From contig JACMJI010000216.1 in NCBI GenBank assembly GCA_014380705.1, positions 1 to 9,414 of the forward strand: DNA of 9,414 nucleotides, written 5' to 3'. Positions 1 to 6,446 of this stretch are shown here, piece after piece. This stretch comes from Gorillibacterium sp. Its GTDB lineage: Bacteria; Bacillota; Bacilli; Paenibacillales; NBRC-103111. The notes beneath the pieces are model-generated. The model had not been told where the DNA came from, searched no databases, and was given only the letters and a program-made list of their open reading frames with translations. Made by a program: the position numbers and the translations under genes. Position 1 is the stretch's first letter, and each line of letters opens with the position of its first letter.

Positions 1-180
1 GGAGGGATAGTCTGGAATGAGATCAAACCTAAAGAAGTTCTAAAAGGCTTCCCTTACTTTGTAAACGAAAAGGAAGGAATAGCGTTTAAATACAATTCCG
101 AGGATTATCATTTAACCTTATTAGAAACCACCGATGGCGGGCTGACCTGGAAATCTTTCATTCCGCTATTAAAAGAATGA
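1..180 (+). CDS. 3' end of an Asp-box (BNR-like) repeat protein, partial
   Basis: An open frame runs from the first base to a TGA at 178-180 and gives 59 C-terminal residues; the start lies outside the window. Near the end it reads TTDGGLTWKSF, which fits the Asp-box pattern S/T-x-D-x-G-x-T-W found in the blades of BNR/sialidase-like beta-propellers, including secreted or lipid-anchored proteins with no enzyme activity. Only one such motif is visible, so the fold is inferred and no function can be assigned. In B. subtilis the genes upstream of spoIIB concern folate synthesis and prepilin processing, so this neighbour is different. No good terminator follows it; the next gene starts 69 bases downstream. 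Confidence 0.6.
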   Translation, partial: GGIVWNEIKPKEVLKGFPYFVNEKEGIAFKYNSEDYHLTLLETTDGGLTWKSFIPLLKE

Positions 181-187
181 TTGACTC

Positions 188-216
188 TCATATTTGCTCC
201 GCTTGTTTCATATAGA
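188..216 (+). promoter_or_regulatory. candidate sigma-E-like promoter upstream of the SPOR-domain gene
   Basis: TCATATT (188-194) matches the B. subtilis sigma-E -35 pattern kmATATT in full. After 14 bases comes CATATAGA (209-216), which shares CATA and one more position with the -10 pattern CATAmaht. No convincing sigma-A promoter is visible in this gap: TTGACT (181-186) has no -10 at 16-18 bases. Matches to short AT-rich patterns occur by chance, so this is a hypothesis. Confidence 0.3.
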
Positions 217-229
217 TAATCCTATATGA
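208..229. repeat. 8-bp perfect inverted repeat in the 5' region of the SPOR-domain gene
   Basis: TCATATAG (208-215) and CTATATGA (222-229) are exact reverse complements separated by six bases. The hairpin would be AT-rich and lacks a T-tract, so it is a poor terminator. It overlaps the candidate -10 element and lies just before the ribosome binding site AAGGGAGTG (234-242), so an operator or an mRNA 5' stem are both possible. Confidence 0.45.
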
Positions 230-249
230 GGACAAGGGAGTGAAGAGTA

Positions 250-1947
250 ATGAATAAAGCGCGATTAACCTACCGCTTTGATCGTACAGGAGCACGGACT
301 GATGATCTGGAGAATGAAATAAACAGCGCTCAGTATAGAACGATAGAGAATAACCCCTCAGAAAATAGGGAGCGAGCCGAGCGAGTTCCTATGAGGGAGA
401 AGAGTGAACAGCGTGAAGAAGAGCATCAGGGAAGAGCAATGGATGAAGAACTGACGTATAATCAGCTGAATCCAAAGCAACATCGATCGATCTATTCGGA
501 GGAAGAAGAGTTATACGCCAATTTTTACAAAGGGAATTACGACTCATTAGCAAGCAAGAAGCACATAGACAAAGGCAAGGTGGTCTCGTTATTTGATGAT
601 GATTTCCATGTGCTTTCGGAAGACCGCCAACATACGATATTCACTAACCACAACAGCAACTGGGACACGGATGACGACCAGGAGACAAAACGAATCGAGC
701 GGCTTATTCGGGATTCTGGAGCAGAACGTAATAGAGGCGAAGATCCTGAACGCAATCCTAAATGGGGCGACGAATGGAACCAAAGAGGAGCTTACCCATC
801 GAATAACTCCCCTCTAACCCACCCTGCAAGCACAAAAGAGGGTTGGGAACCGGACCGCCGGGGTACAACAGTTGACCATTATTATCAGGATAATCGTGAT
901 CGAGAATCCGTTCATACCCGGACAGCCCCAGTACGCGATGATCGCAGACATCGGTATGGAGAAGGGGACGTAGAGCGGGGGCGTTATGAGGAACGAACAC
1001 GATATGACGATCTATACCGATATGACGAATCTAAACCATATTCCGAATCAAACCGTTATATGGAGGATTTTGATCTATATCCAGGTGTGAAAAGCACCCG
1101 CCGTAAAAATATGCCATGGATTAAGGTAGTCGCCTCACTAACAGCGGCCGTTGCTACTGGTGGTCTATTAGGTTACTTTGTCCTGACCCTTTTCTCAGGT
1201 GCAGGTTCGTCAAATACCGTGTCCCCTACGGCTGCCGTGCAAAGCGAGCTAAGCAACTCGGCAGATCATACGGGGTTGATCACTCTTCCGGGAGCAGATT
1301 TAACAGCCGCCGCCTTAGAAGCGAATATTACATTGCCAGCTAAAACATTTATTATGCTCCAGAACGGCAAATTCAGTACCTCCCAGACAGCTGCTTCTGC
1401 TGCCGAGGCGCTAGATGCCGGGGGTTATGCATCGGCAACGGATGCAGGTGAGTATTATTATGTCTATGCTGGGATCGCTGCGGATCGTGATAGCGTTAAA
1501 GCTTTAGCCGATAAATTGAAAAGCGGCAACTTTGAGATTTACGCTAAGGAAGTTACTCTGCCGGCTGTGAGTCATGTGAATTGGAATGAGGGGACAGAAA
1601 CCCTGCAGGCGTATATCGAGGAAACCGATAAAATTGTTCGGATGATCTCGGGGTTAACCTTAATTCATCTAGAAGAAGAATCGGTTACCCCTCTCGATAA
1701 GGCAAGCTTGCAGGCACTGAAGAATGCCCACCAAGCTTGGTCACAGCAGGCTTCAATTGTCAATGCGGGCGCGACGGAGAGCGCCAAAGCTAAGCTTCAG
1801 AGGATGCATAACGCAGTCAATACAGCCGAGCAATCACTCGAAGCTTATAGTAAAAAACCTGCTGACTCACTCCTGTGGCAAGCTCAGACTAACCTGATGC
1901 AATGTATTCTTGCTGAAAAGGATCTGCTTGCCGCAATTACAAGTTAA
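250..1947 (+). CDS. SPOR-domain membrane protein, SpoIIB-like
   Basis: This 565-residue protein has about 285 hydrophilic residues rich in Asp, Glu, Arg, Asn and Tyr, then one membrane segment (about 291-313, following a basic KSTRRKN stretch that favours a cytoplasmic N-terminus), a Ser/Thr/Ala linker, a SPOR-like domain (about 359-441) and a helical, Ala-rich C-terminal region (about 450-565). SPOR domains bind denuded glycan strands at septa. In B. subtilis, spoIIB sits at this position before maf and encodes a bitopic SPOR protein acting on the septum at engulfment; it is 332 residues, so this one is much longer, mainly in the cytoplasmic part. Residues 245-274 form a six-residue tandem repeat. 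The ATG at 250 has AAGGGAG (234-240) at good spacing. The SPOR call is made from pattern and context, since the family is weakly conserved in sequence; the SpoIIB role is inferred. Confidence 0.8.
   Translation: MNKARLTYRFDRTGARTDDLENEINSAQYRTIENNPSENRERAERVPMREKSEQREEEHQGRAMDEELTYNQLNPKQHRSIYSEEEELYANFYKGNYDSLASKKHIDKGKVVSLFDDDFHVLSEDRQHTIFTNHNSNWDTDDDQETKRIERLIRDSGAERNRGEDPERNPKWGDEWNQRGAYPSNNSPLTHPASTKEGWEPDRRGTTVDHYYQDNRDRESVHTRTAPVRDDRRHRYGEGDVERGRYEERTRYDDLYRYDESKPYSESNRYMEDFDLYPGVKSTRRKNMPWIKVVASLTAAVATGGLLGYFVLTLFSGAGSSNTVSPTAAVQSELSNSADHTGLITLPGADLTAAALEANITLPAKTFIMLQNGKFSTSQTAASAAEALDAGGYASATDAGEYYYVYAGIAADRDSVKALADKLKSGNFEIYAKEVTLPAVSHVNWNEGTETLQAYIEETDKIVRMISGLTLIHLEEESVTPLDKASLQALKNAHQAWSQQASIVNAGATESAKAKLQRMHNAVNTAEQSLEAYSKKPADSLLWQAQTNLMQCILAEKDLLAAITS
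982..1071 (+). repeat. 18-bp tandem repeat encoding RY(D/E)-type hexapeptides
   Basis: Five consecutive 18-base units (982, 1000, 1018, 1036, 1054) encode RYEERT, RYDDLY, RYDESK, PYSESN and RYMEDF. Tyr is invariant at position 2, and an acidic residue or Ser follows. Units two and three share the 11-mer CGATATGACGA exactly (1000-1010 and 1018-1028), which suggests duplication. The next six residues (DLYPGV) break the pattern. The array lies in the cytoplasmic part of the SPOR-domain protein, just before the membrane segment. Confidence 0.7.
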
Positions 1948-1993
1948 TTAACGTGTTTTAATCCCATTTCTCCACGACAAATCACCTACACAC

Positions 1994-2023
1994 ACGGCCG
2001 GAATCCCTAGGGACTCCGGCCGT
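1994..2023 (+). terminator. GC-rich hairpin after the SPOR-domain gene
   Basis: ACGGCCGGAATCCC (1994-2007) pairs with GGGACTCCGGCCGT (2010-2023) with a single A/C mismatch, giving a strong stem of 14 positions 46 bases after the stop codon. Only a short broken run of T follows (TTGT), so it is not a textbook intrinsic terminator, but it probably causes termination or protects the 3' end of the upstream mRNA. Confidence 0.6.
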
Positions 2024-2051
2024 TGTCAGGCCTAGATTTCTCCCGTATAAT
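2023..2051 (+). promoter_or_regulatory. sigma-A promoter for the DUF4321-type gene and maf
   Basis: TTGTCA (2023-2028, one mismatch to TTGACA) and a perfect TATAAT (2046-2051) are separated by the ideal 17 bases. Transcription should start near 2058, leaving a leader of about 40 bases before the ATG at 2099. The first base of the -35 element is the last base of the hairpin stem ending at 2023, so the previous unit's end and this promoter abut. Confidence 0.78.
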
Positions 2052-2098
2052 AAGTGTAGTTTCGCCTAACTTCCACAAATTGTGAGCGAGGGGTACCT

Positions 2099-2341
2099 AT
2101 GAAAAAATCAAATTTTGTCCTTGCTCTTTTTATTATTCTTGGTTTGATGACGGGGCTCATTCTCACCGAGCTGCTTGCCGATGTGAAAGGTATTTCTTTT
2201 CTAACCAACTCAGCTCAGATTTACTGGCACCCGAAGGCAGATTTCCATGTTCTTAAATATGACATTAATCTGACGATTCGTCTCAATCTGCTGTGCATCG
2301 CCGGCATGGCGACAGCATTCTGGATTTACCGCAAAGTATGA
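2099..2341 (+). CDS. small two-helix membrane protein, DUF4321 family
   Basis: The 80-residue product has two hydrophobic segments (about 5-25 and 58-77) separated by a polar loop of some 30 residues that contains ADVKGISFLTNSAQIYWHP. Length, topology and position directly before maf match the DUF4321 family of Paenibacillus and other Firmicutes, whose function is unknown. The start is supported by GAGGGG (2088-2093) five bases before the ATG. The gene is first behind the promoter at 2023-2051 and is followed by maf after 25 bases, so the two are probably co-transcribed. A role in envelope or septum biology is suggested only by location. The protein is too small to be an enzyme of a known class; a membrane adaptor is the simplest guess. 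Confidence 0.8.
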   Translation: MKKSNFVLALFIILGLMTGLILTELLADVKGISFLTNSAQIYWHPKADFHVLKYDINLTIRLNLLCIAGMATAFWIYRKV

Positions 2342-2366
2342 CACAACACGTTCTGGGAGATGTCAC

Positions 2367-3056
2367 ATGAATGCACATCAAACCTTAATATTGGCCTCTT
2401 CTTCGCCAAGGAGGCAGGAGCTTGTTCGCTCCCTTGGTCTACCTTACGAGATTATGGTGAGTGAGGCCGACGAGACAACACCTCCAGGCATGGCGCCGGC
2501 AGACATCGTAACCACGCTTTCCTTGCGAAAAGCAGAGGTAGTCCGGGATAAGATGAATGAAACCCCTGGGGTCATTCTTGGTGCCGACACCATCGTTGTC
2601 AGTAATGGTGAGGTATTAGGTAAGCCGGTAGATGAAGAGGACGCTTACCGGATGCTCCACAGGCTGCAAGGAAACATCCACGAGGTTTACAGTGGAATGG
2701 CATTGCTAGGTACAGGCGTATCAGCAAGCGTAAAGCTCGAGGAAGAGATTTATTTTGGTGAGCATAGTCGTTATCGGGTAATCGCTCGCAGGGAAAATGC
2801 TGCCGTTGCTTCCCTATTAGGCTACAGTGTTACACAGGTGAAGTTCAAGCCTTTATCCGATGCTCAAATTCGCAGCTACATAGCTAAGGGTGAAAGTTCA
2901 GACAAAGCCGGAGCTTACGCGATTCAGAACATAGGCGCAACGCTCGTTGAAAGCATTGTCGGGGATTACTTCAATGTCGTAGGCTTGCCGATCAGTCTGC
3001 TTTCCGTGATGTTGGAGCGCTTTGACTTACATGTTCTTTCACTCATGGAAGAGTAA
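2367..3056 (+). CDS. maf: Maf family nucleotide pyrophosphatase
   Basis: Maf proteins hydrolyse non-canonical or pyrimidine nucleoside triphosphates to the monophosphate and pyrophosphate; the YhdE-type subgroup acts on dTTP, UTP and modified pyrimidine nucleotides. The N-terminal LASSSPRRQELV (about 9-20) is the phosphate-binding signature, GADT with Asp74 contains the likely catalytic acid, and DKAGAYAIQ (179-187) followed by GDYFNVVGLPISLL is the C-terminal signature. At 229 residues it exceeds the usual 190-200: the stretch between HEVYSGMALLG (to about 116) and VTQVKFKPLSD (from 155) is roughly 28 residues longer than in typical members, and the C-terminus has a short extension. The reading frame is intact. 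GGGAGA (2355-2360) lies six bases before the ATG. In B. subtilis, Maf overproduction blocks septation, the source of the name. Confidence 0.93.
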   Translation: MNAHQTLILASSSPRRQELVRSLGLPYEIMVSEADETTPPGMAPADIVTTLSLRKAEVVRDKMNETPGVILGADTIVVSNGEVLGKPVDEEDAYRMLHRLQGNIHEVYSGMALLGTGVSASVKLEEEIYFGEHSRYRVIARRENAAVASLLGYSVTQVKFKPLSDAQIRSYIAKGESSDKAGAYAIQNIGATLVESIVGDYFNVVGLPISLLSVMLERFDLHVLSLMEE

Positions 3057-3104
3057 TAATGCTCTGTTTGCCTCCCTACCCGCTATTCTCGGGGAAATGA
3101 GGAT

Positions 3105-3132
3105 TTGTAACCCATTGATATCATGGTATAAT
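3105..3132 (+). promoter_or_regulatory. extended -10 sigma-A promoter for radC
   Basis: TATAAT (3127-3132) is perfect and preceded by TG one base upstream (TGGTATAAT, 3124-3132), an extended -10. A weaker -35 TTGTAA (3105-3110) stands 16 bases before it. Initiation would fall near 3139, so the ATG at 3139 cannot be the normal start of radC and the ATG at 3202 is preferred, leaving a leader of about 60 bases. Confidence 0.65.
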
Positions 3133-3201
3133 GAATAAATGTGTCCGATTGTTACACCTGGCTTAGGTGGCGGGCTCTTTTACAAGAGAGGACCGAAAAG
3201 A

Positions 3202-3888
3202 ATGAGTCACGCTTCGTTACGGATTGCACCAATAGACGAGCGCCCAAGAGAAAAGATGCTTGAGCATGGACCGCAATCGCTCAGCAATGCCGAGCTTTTG
3301 GCTATTTTGCTGCGGACAGGAACGATATCGGAAACAGCCGTTGGTTTGGCTGGGCGTGTACTTAAGCAAGCAGGGTCACTGCGCAGCTTAGTTGATATGA
3401 GTGTGGAGGAAATGACACAGGTCAAAGGGATTGGTCCAGCTAAAGCCCTTCAGATTAAAGCAGGGATTGAGCTTGGACGAAGGCTTGCGCGATCTTCAGG
3501 TGCAGATAAAACGGTTATTAAAAACCCTGGCGACGTCGCTAATCTTCTTATGGAAGATATGCGATATCTGCAGAAGGAACACTTTGTCTGTTTATTTCTA
3601 AATACAAAGAATCATGTGATCGGTCAGGAAACATTGTCGATTGGCAGCTTGAATGCTTCCATCGTCCATCCGCGAGAAGTGTTTCTTGCCGCAATTAAGC
3701 GAAGCAGTGCTTCCATCATCTGCGTGCATAATCACCCTAGCGGTGATCCGACACCAAGCCCAGAGGATATTGACATGACGAATCGGTTGACAGAGGCCGG
3801 AAAGATCATCGGAATTGATGTGTTGGATCACATCGTACTCGGCGACCAAATTTATGTAAGCTTAAAGGAAAAAGGGTACATGGAGTAG
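3202..3888 (+). CDS. radC: RadC family JAMM-domain protein
   Basis: The 228-residue product has an N-terminal helix-hairpin-helix segment (VKGIGPAKALQIKAG from residue 74) and a C-terminal MPN/JAMM-like domain with the metal-binding signature HNHPSGDPTPSPED: His176, His178 and Asp189. It starts in the family manner with LRIAPIDERPREKML. The frame is open back to an ATG at 3139, but that codon coincides with the predicted transcription start, the extra 21 residues do not resemble RadC, and AGAGAGGA (3185-3192) is nine bases before the ATG at 3202; 228 residues fits the family. RadC was named for DNA repair, but the E. coli mutation that gave the name proved to lie in recG, and the true role is unsettled. 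It sits between maf and mreB as in B. subtilis (ysxA). Confidence 0.93.
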   Translation: MSHASLRIAPIDERPREKMLEHGPQSLSNAELLAILLRTGTISETAVGLAGRVLKQAGSLRSLVDMSVEEMTQVKGIGPAKALQIKAGIELGRRLARSSGADKTVIKNPGDVANLLMEDMRYLQKEHFVCLFLNTKNHVIGQETLSIGSLNASIVHPREVFLAAIKRSSASIICVHNHPSGDPTPSPEDIDMTNRLTEAGKIIGIDVLDHIVLGDQIYVSLKEKGYME

Positions 3889-3938
3889 AATCTAGCTAGT
3901 AATCACAGAGGTTTGTACAGGAAGGGAGAAAATCGTTC

Positions 3939-4967
3939 ATGTTTTCATCTAAAGACTTAGGAATTGATCTGGGTACCGCAAATACCCTTGTATATGCAAA
4001 AGGAAAAGGAATTGTCGTGAGGGAGCCCTCGGTGGTTGCCATCAATACAGATACAATGAAAATTGTCGAGGTTGGCGAAGCTGCAAAGAAGATGATCGGG
4101 CGTACACCAGGCAATATTCGCGCAGTCCGTCCAATGAAGGACGGTGTTATTGCCGATTTTGAAACAACAGCAATCATGATCAAGCATTTCATCAATCAGG
4201 CGCAGAAGCGGGGAATGTTCAGCCGCATGCCGCATGTAATGGTCTGCGTTCCGTCAGGAATTACAGCTGTTGAGAAACGTGCAGTAGAGGATGCAACGAA
4301 GCAAGCGGGTGCTCGTGAGGCGTATACAATCGAGGAGCCTTTTGCCGCAGCGATCGGTGCTGACCTACCCGTGTGGGAACCAACCGGTAGTATGGTTGTC
4401 GATATCGGTGGAGGTACAACAGAAGTAGCGGTTATTTCACTGGGTGGTATTGTTACCTCCAAATCTATTCGCATCGCAGGTGATGAGATGGATGAAGCCA
4501 TAACCCAATATATTAAACGGATGTATAACCTGCTGATTGGAGAACGTACCTCCGAGCAGATGAAGATTGAGATCGGTTCTGCTCTCCCAACGGAACAAGG
4601 AGAAACAATGGAAATTCGCGGTCGCGACCTGGTTACGGGTCTACCGAAGACGATGACCATCTCTGCTGATGAGGTGACGGATGCCTTATCCGATACGGTC
4701 AGCGCTATCGTTGATGCTGTTAAGGTTACACTTGAAAAGTGCCCGCCAGAGCTTGCGGCTGACATTATGGATCGCGGTATTGTATTAACAGGTGGCGGAG
4801 GACTTCTACGCAATCTGGACAAGCTGCTGACCCGTGAAACCGGTATGCCTGTTATGGTAGCAGATAATCCCTTAGACTGCGTGGCGATCGGAACGGGACG
4901 TGCACTCGATAATATTCACCTGTTTAAATCTACGCGCACGAACCCATCGGGAAGATCCAGAAGATAA
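3939..4967 (+). CDS. mreB: rod shape-determining actin homologue MreB
   Basis: MreB forms membrane-associated, ATP-binding filaments that orient the lateral wall synthesis complex. The 342-residue sequence shows the actin-fold nucleotide motifs in order: phosphate-1 DLGTANT (10-16), the [14 protein letters not shown] stretch (from 132) with the likely catalytic Glu, phosphate-2 [11 protein letters not shown] (155-165), and the adenosine motif [11 protein letters not shown] (284-294). Position directly before mreC and mreD identifies it as MreB rather than the paralogues Mbl or MreBH. GGAAGGGAG (3920-3928) lies ten bases before the ATG. No strong promoter is seen in the 50-base gap after radC, so at least part of its transcription probably comes from the radC promoter or further upstream. 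mreC follows after 26 bases. Confidence 0.97.
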   Translation: MFSSKDLGIDLGTANTLVYAKGKGIVVREPSVVAINTDTMKIVEVGEAAKKMIGRTPGNIRAVRPMKDGVIADFETTAIMIKHFINQAQKRGMFSRMPHVMVCVPSGITAVEKRAVEDATKQAGAREAYTIEEPFAAAIGADLPVWEPTGSMVVDIGGGTTEVAVISLGGIVTSKSIRIAGDEMDEAITQYIKRMYNLLIGERTSEQMKIEIGSALPTEQGETMEIRGRDLVTGLPKTMTISADEVTDALSDTVSAIVDAVKVTLEKCPPELAADIMDRGIVLTGGGGLLRNLDKLLTRETGMPVMVADNPLDCVAIGTGRALDNIHLFKSTRTNPSGRSRR

Positions 4968-4980
4968 TTAACAAAAGGTA

Positions 4981-4988
4981 AGAAGGTG
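4981..4988 (+). promoter_or_regulatory. ribosome binding site that fixes a TTG start for mreC
   Basis: AGAAGGTG lies five bases before the TTG at 4994, which is correct spacing. The first in-frame ATG (5006) is 17 bases away and has no site of its own, so TTG is the better start. Confidence 0.65.
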
Positions 4989-4993
4989 TCTGT

Positions 4994-5905
4994 TTGTTCA
5001 AGCTCATGGGGAATAAGAAAATGCTGGTGCTTATGATCTCCCTGATCCTTTTTATCGCACTGTTCGGAATTACCTTGTCAGGAAATAGGGATAAAGTAAC
5101 GCTGCCCGAACGGTTTATTAGGGACACAATTGCCTGGACTCAGGAATTATTTAACCGACCTGCTCGCTATATTTCCGAAGTGGTTGGGGATATCCGCGAT
5201 GTTCGTACGATCTATGCCGAGAACAAGACACTTCGGATTACATTGACTCAATATGCTCGCGATACGATGAAGCTGAATGAACTCGAGGCACAAAACGTAA
5301 GACTGAAGGATATGCTCTCTTTTACCGAGAAACAGAAGGTATCAAACGACTACCGTTATCACCCCGCAGAAGTCATTGCATATAGCTCAGACCCCTATAG
5401 TAAAGTGATCACAGTTAACTTGGGAGCCAAGGACGGAATCAAGAGGGATATGGCGGTGATCTCTGTAGATGGTTTGGTAGGTAGAGTTATGGACGCTTCC
5501 GATTTCTCTTCAACCGTTCAATTGTTGACGGAGACATCAAAAGTAGCTACTAAAAATACAAATGTGACTGGGAACGATACCGGTGGTGTCCTTTTAGCTT
5601 TAGGTGGCACCAAAGACGTTGCAGCAACGGTGAAAGGCAAGGAATCAGAGTCCTTCGGCATCATTAGCTTTGATGAAGAAACACAGTTGCTGGTCATGTC
5701 CAAAATCAATCCGAACGATCCAATAGTAGCCGGCGACATTGTCATTACATCCGGGATCGGCGAGATCTTCCCTAAGGGAATCGTTATTGGGACAGTTATA
5801 TCTAAAGAAGTGGATAAATTCGGGCTTAATTATGTTGCTTATGTCAGTCCGGCCACAGACTTCATCCACCTCCGGGAAGTCCTGATCGTGGAAGTACCGG
5901 AGTAA
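4994..5905 (+). CDS. mreC: rod shape-determining protein MreC
   Basis: MreC is a bitopic scaffold of the elongasome that links MreB and MreD to the RodA-PBP2 synthase on the outer face of the membrane. The 303-residue product has one N-terminal membrane helix (about 8-28), a predicted coiled coil (about 70-112, around ENKTLRITLTQYARDTMKLN and following), and the two beta-barrel domains with family blocks VITVNLGAKDGIKRDMAVIS, GLVGRV, DIVITSGIGEIFPKGIVIGT and the end block PATDFIHLREVLIVEVPE. Translation begins at TTG; starting at the next ATG would remove four residues only (MFKL). A TTG start usually lowers initiation, so MreC may be made in smaller amounts than MreB. The stop codon is part of the mreD Shine-Dalgarno sequence, which implies coupling. 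Confidence 0.96.
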   Translation: MFKLMGNKKMLVLMISLILFIALFGITLSGNRDKVTLPERFIRDTIAWTQELFNRPARYISEVVGDIRDVRTIYAENKTLRITLTQYARDTMKLNELEAQNVRLKDMLSFTEKQKVSNDYRYHPAEVIAYSSDPYSKVITVNLGAKDGIKRDMAVISVDGLVGRVMDASDFSSTVQLLTETSKVATKNTNVTGNDTGGVLLALGGTKDVAATVKGKESESFGIISFDEETQLLVMSKINPNDPIVAGDIVITSGIGEIFPKGIVIGTVISKEVDKFGLNYVAYVSPATDFIHLREVLIVEVPE

Positions 5906-5915
5906 GGAGGAGATT

Positions 5916-6446
5916 ATGCGAAAGAGTGCCATTATTAGCAGCATGCTTTTGTTGTTTATCATTGAGGGAACGTGGATGAATTGGCTCATTCCCGCTGCCT
6001 GGCAGACCGATGTTATTGTCTCTCCACACCTGGTCATGGTTGTCGTGATTTTTATCGGAATTTATTGGAATCGACATGCTGGACTGCTCTTTGGTCTCGG
6101 TTTTGGTTTGCTGCATGATATTGTTTACTATGGACCGATGATAGGTACCTATTGTATGGGGTTCGGTCTTATAGGTTATGCTGCAGGGTTGTTTCCTTTC
6201 CGTTCAGAAAGCAATATATTAACCACTTTATTTATTGTTGCTTTAGGAGAGTTTAGCTTCGAATGGCTGATTTATGGAATATATCGGCTGATGGCAATTA
6301 TTCAAACTTCACCTCAGCGCATCTTTTTATTTCATATCATGCCAAGTATTTTAATTAATTTGCTAGTAGCCCTAATATTATATATTCCGCTTCGCAGGCT
6401 GTTCGAGCGGGCGCGAATGCCTCTTATGGTGGAGGGGCAGGAGTGA
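5916..6446 (+). CDS. mreD: rod shape-determining protein MreD
   Basis: MreD is the small polytopic membrane component of the MreBCD complex. The 176-residue sequence is almost wholly hydrophobic, with five or six predicted helices, and contains the recognisable LLFGLGFGLLHDIVYYGPMI stretch (roughly 64-86) that corresponds to the conserved G-x-G-x-D core of the family. TAAGGAGG (5903-5910) includes the mreC stop codon and stands five bases before the ATG, the strongest Shine-Dalgarno in the window. The last codon and stop overlap the minC start by four bases. Sequence conservation in this family is low, so the call rests on hydropathy, the conserved core and the position after mreC. Confidence 0.94.
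   Translation: MRKSAIISSMLLLFIIEGTWMNWLIPAAWQTDVIVSPHLVMVVVIFIGIYWNRHAGLLFGLGFGLLHDIVYYGPMIGTYCMGFGLIGYAAGLFPFRSESNILTTLFIVALGEFSFEWLIYGIYRLMAIIQTSPQRIFLFHIMPSILINLLVALILYIPLRRLFERARMPLMVEGQE

Noticed and set aside
3079..3093. Possible terminator after maf (CCCG...CGGG)
   Set aside because: The stem has only four pairs and is not followed by a T-tract.
3155..3169. Small hairpin CACCT/AGGTG in the radC leader
   Set aside because: Five base pairs only, no conserved riboswitch or attenuator feature seen around it.
3139..3201. 21-codon N-terminal extension of radC from ATG 3139
   Set aside because: The ATG coincides with the predicted transcription start of the extended -10 promoter, has no ribosome site, and the added residues do not resemble RadC.
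3862..3891. Possible sigma-A promoter before mreB (TTAAAG, 18 bases, TAGAAT)
   Set aside because: The -35 matches only three of six positions and the spacer is long; not distinct from chance.
4196..4822. 208-codon open frame on the - strand
   Set aside because: It lies wholly inside mreB in antisense, is Ser/Pro/Ile-rich like typical shadow frames, and has no ribosome site or family resemblance.
5645..6037. 130-codon open frame on the - strand across mreC/mreD
   Set aside because: It is antisense to two intact conserved genes and shows no recognisable motif.
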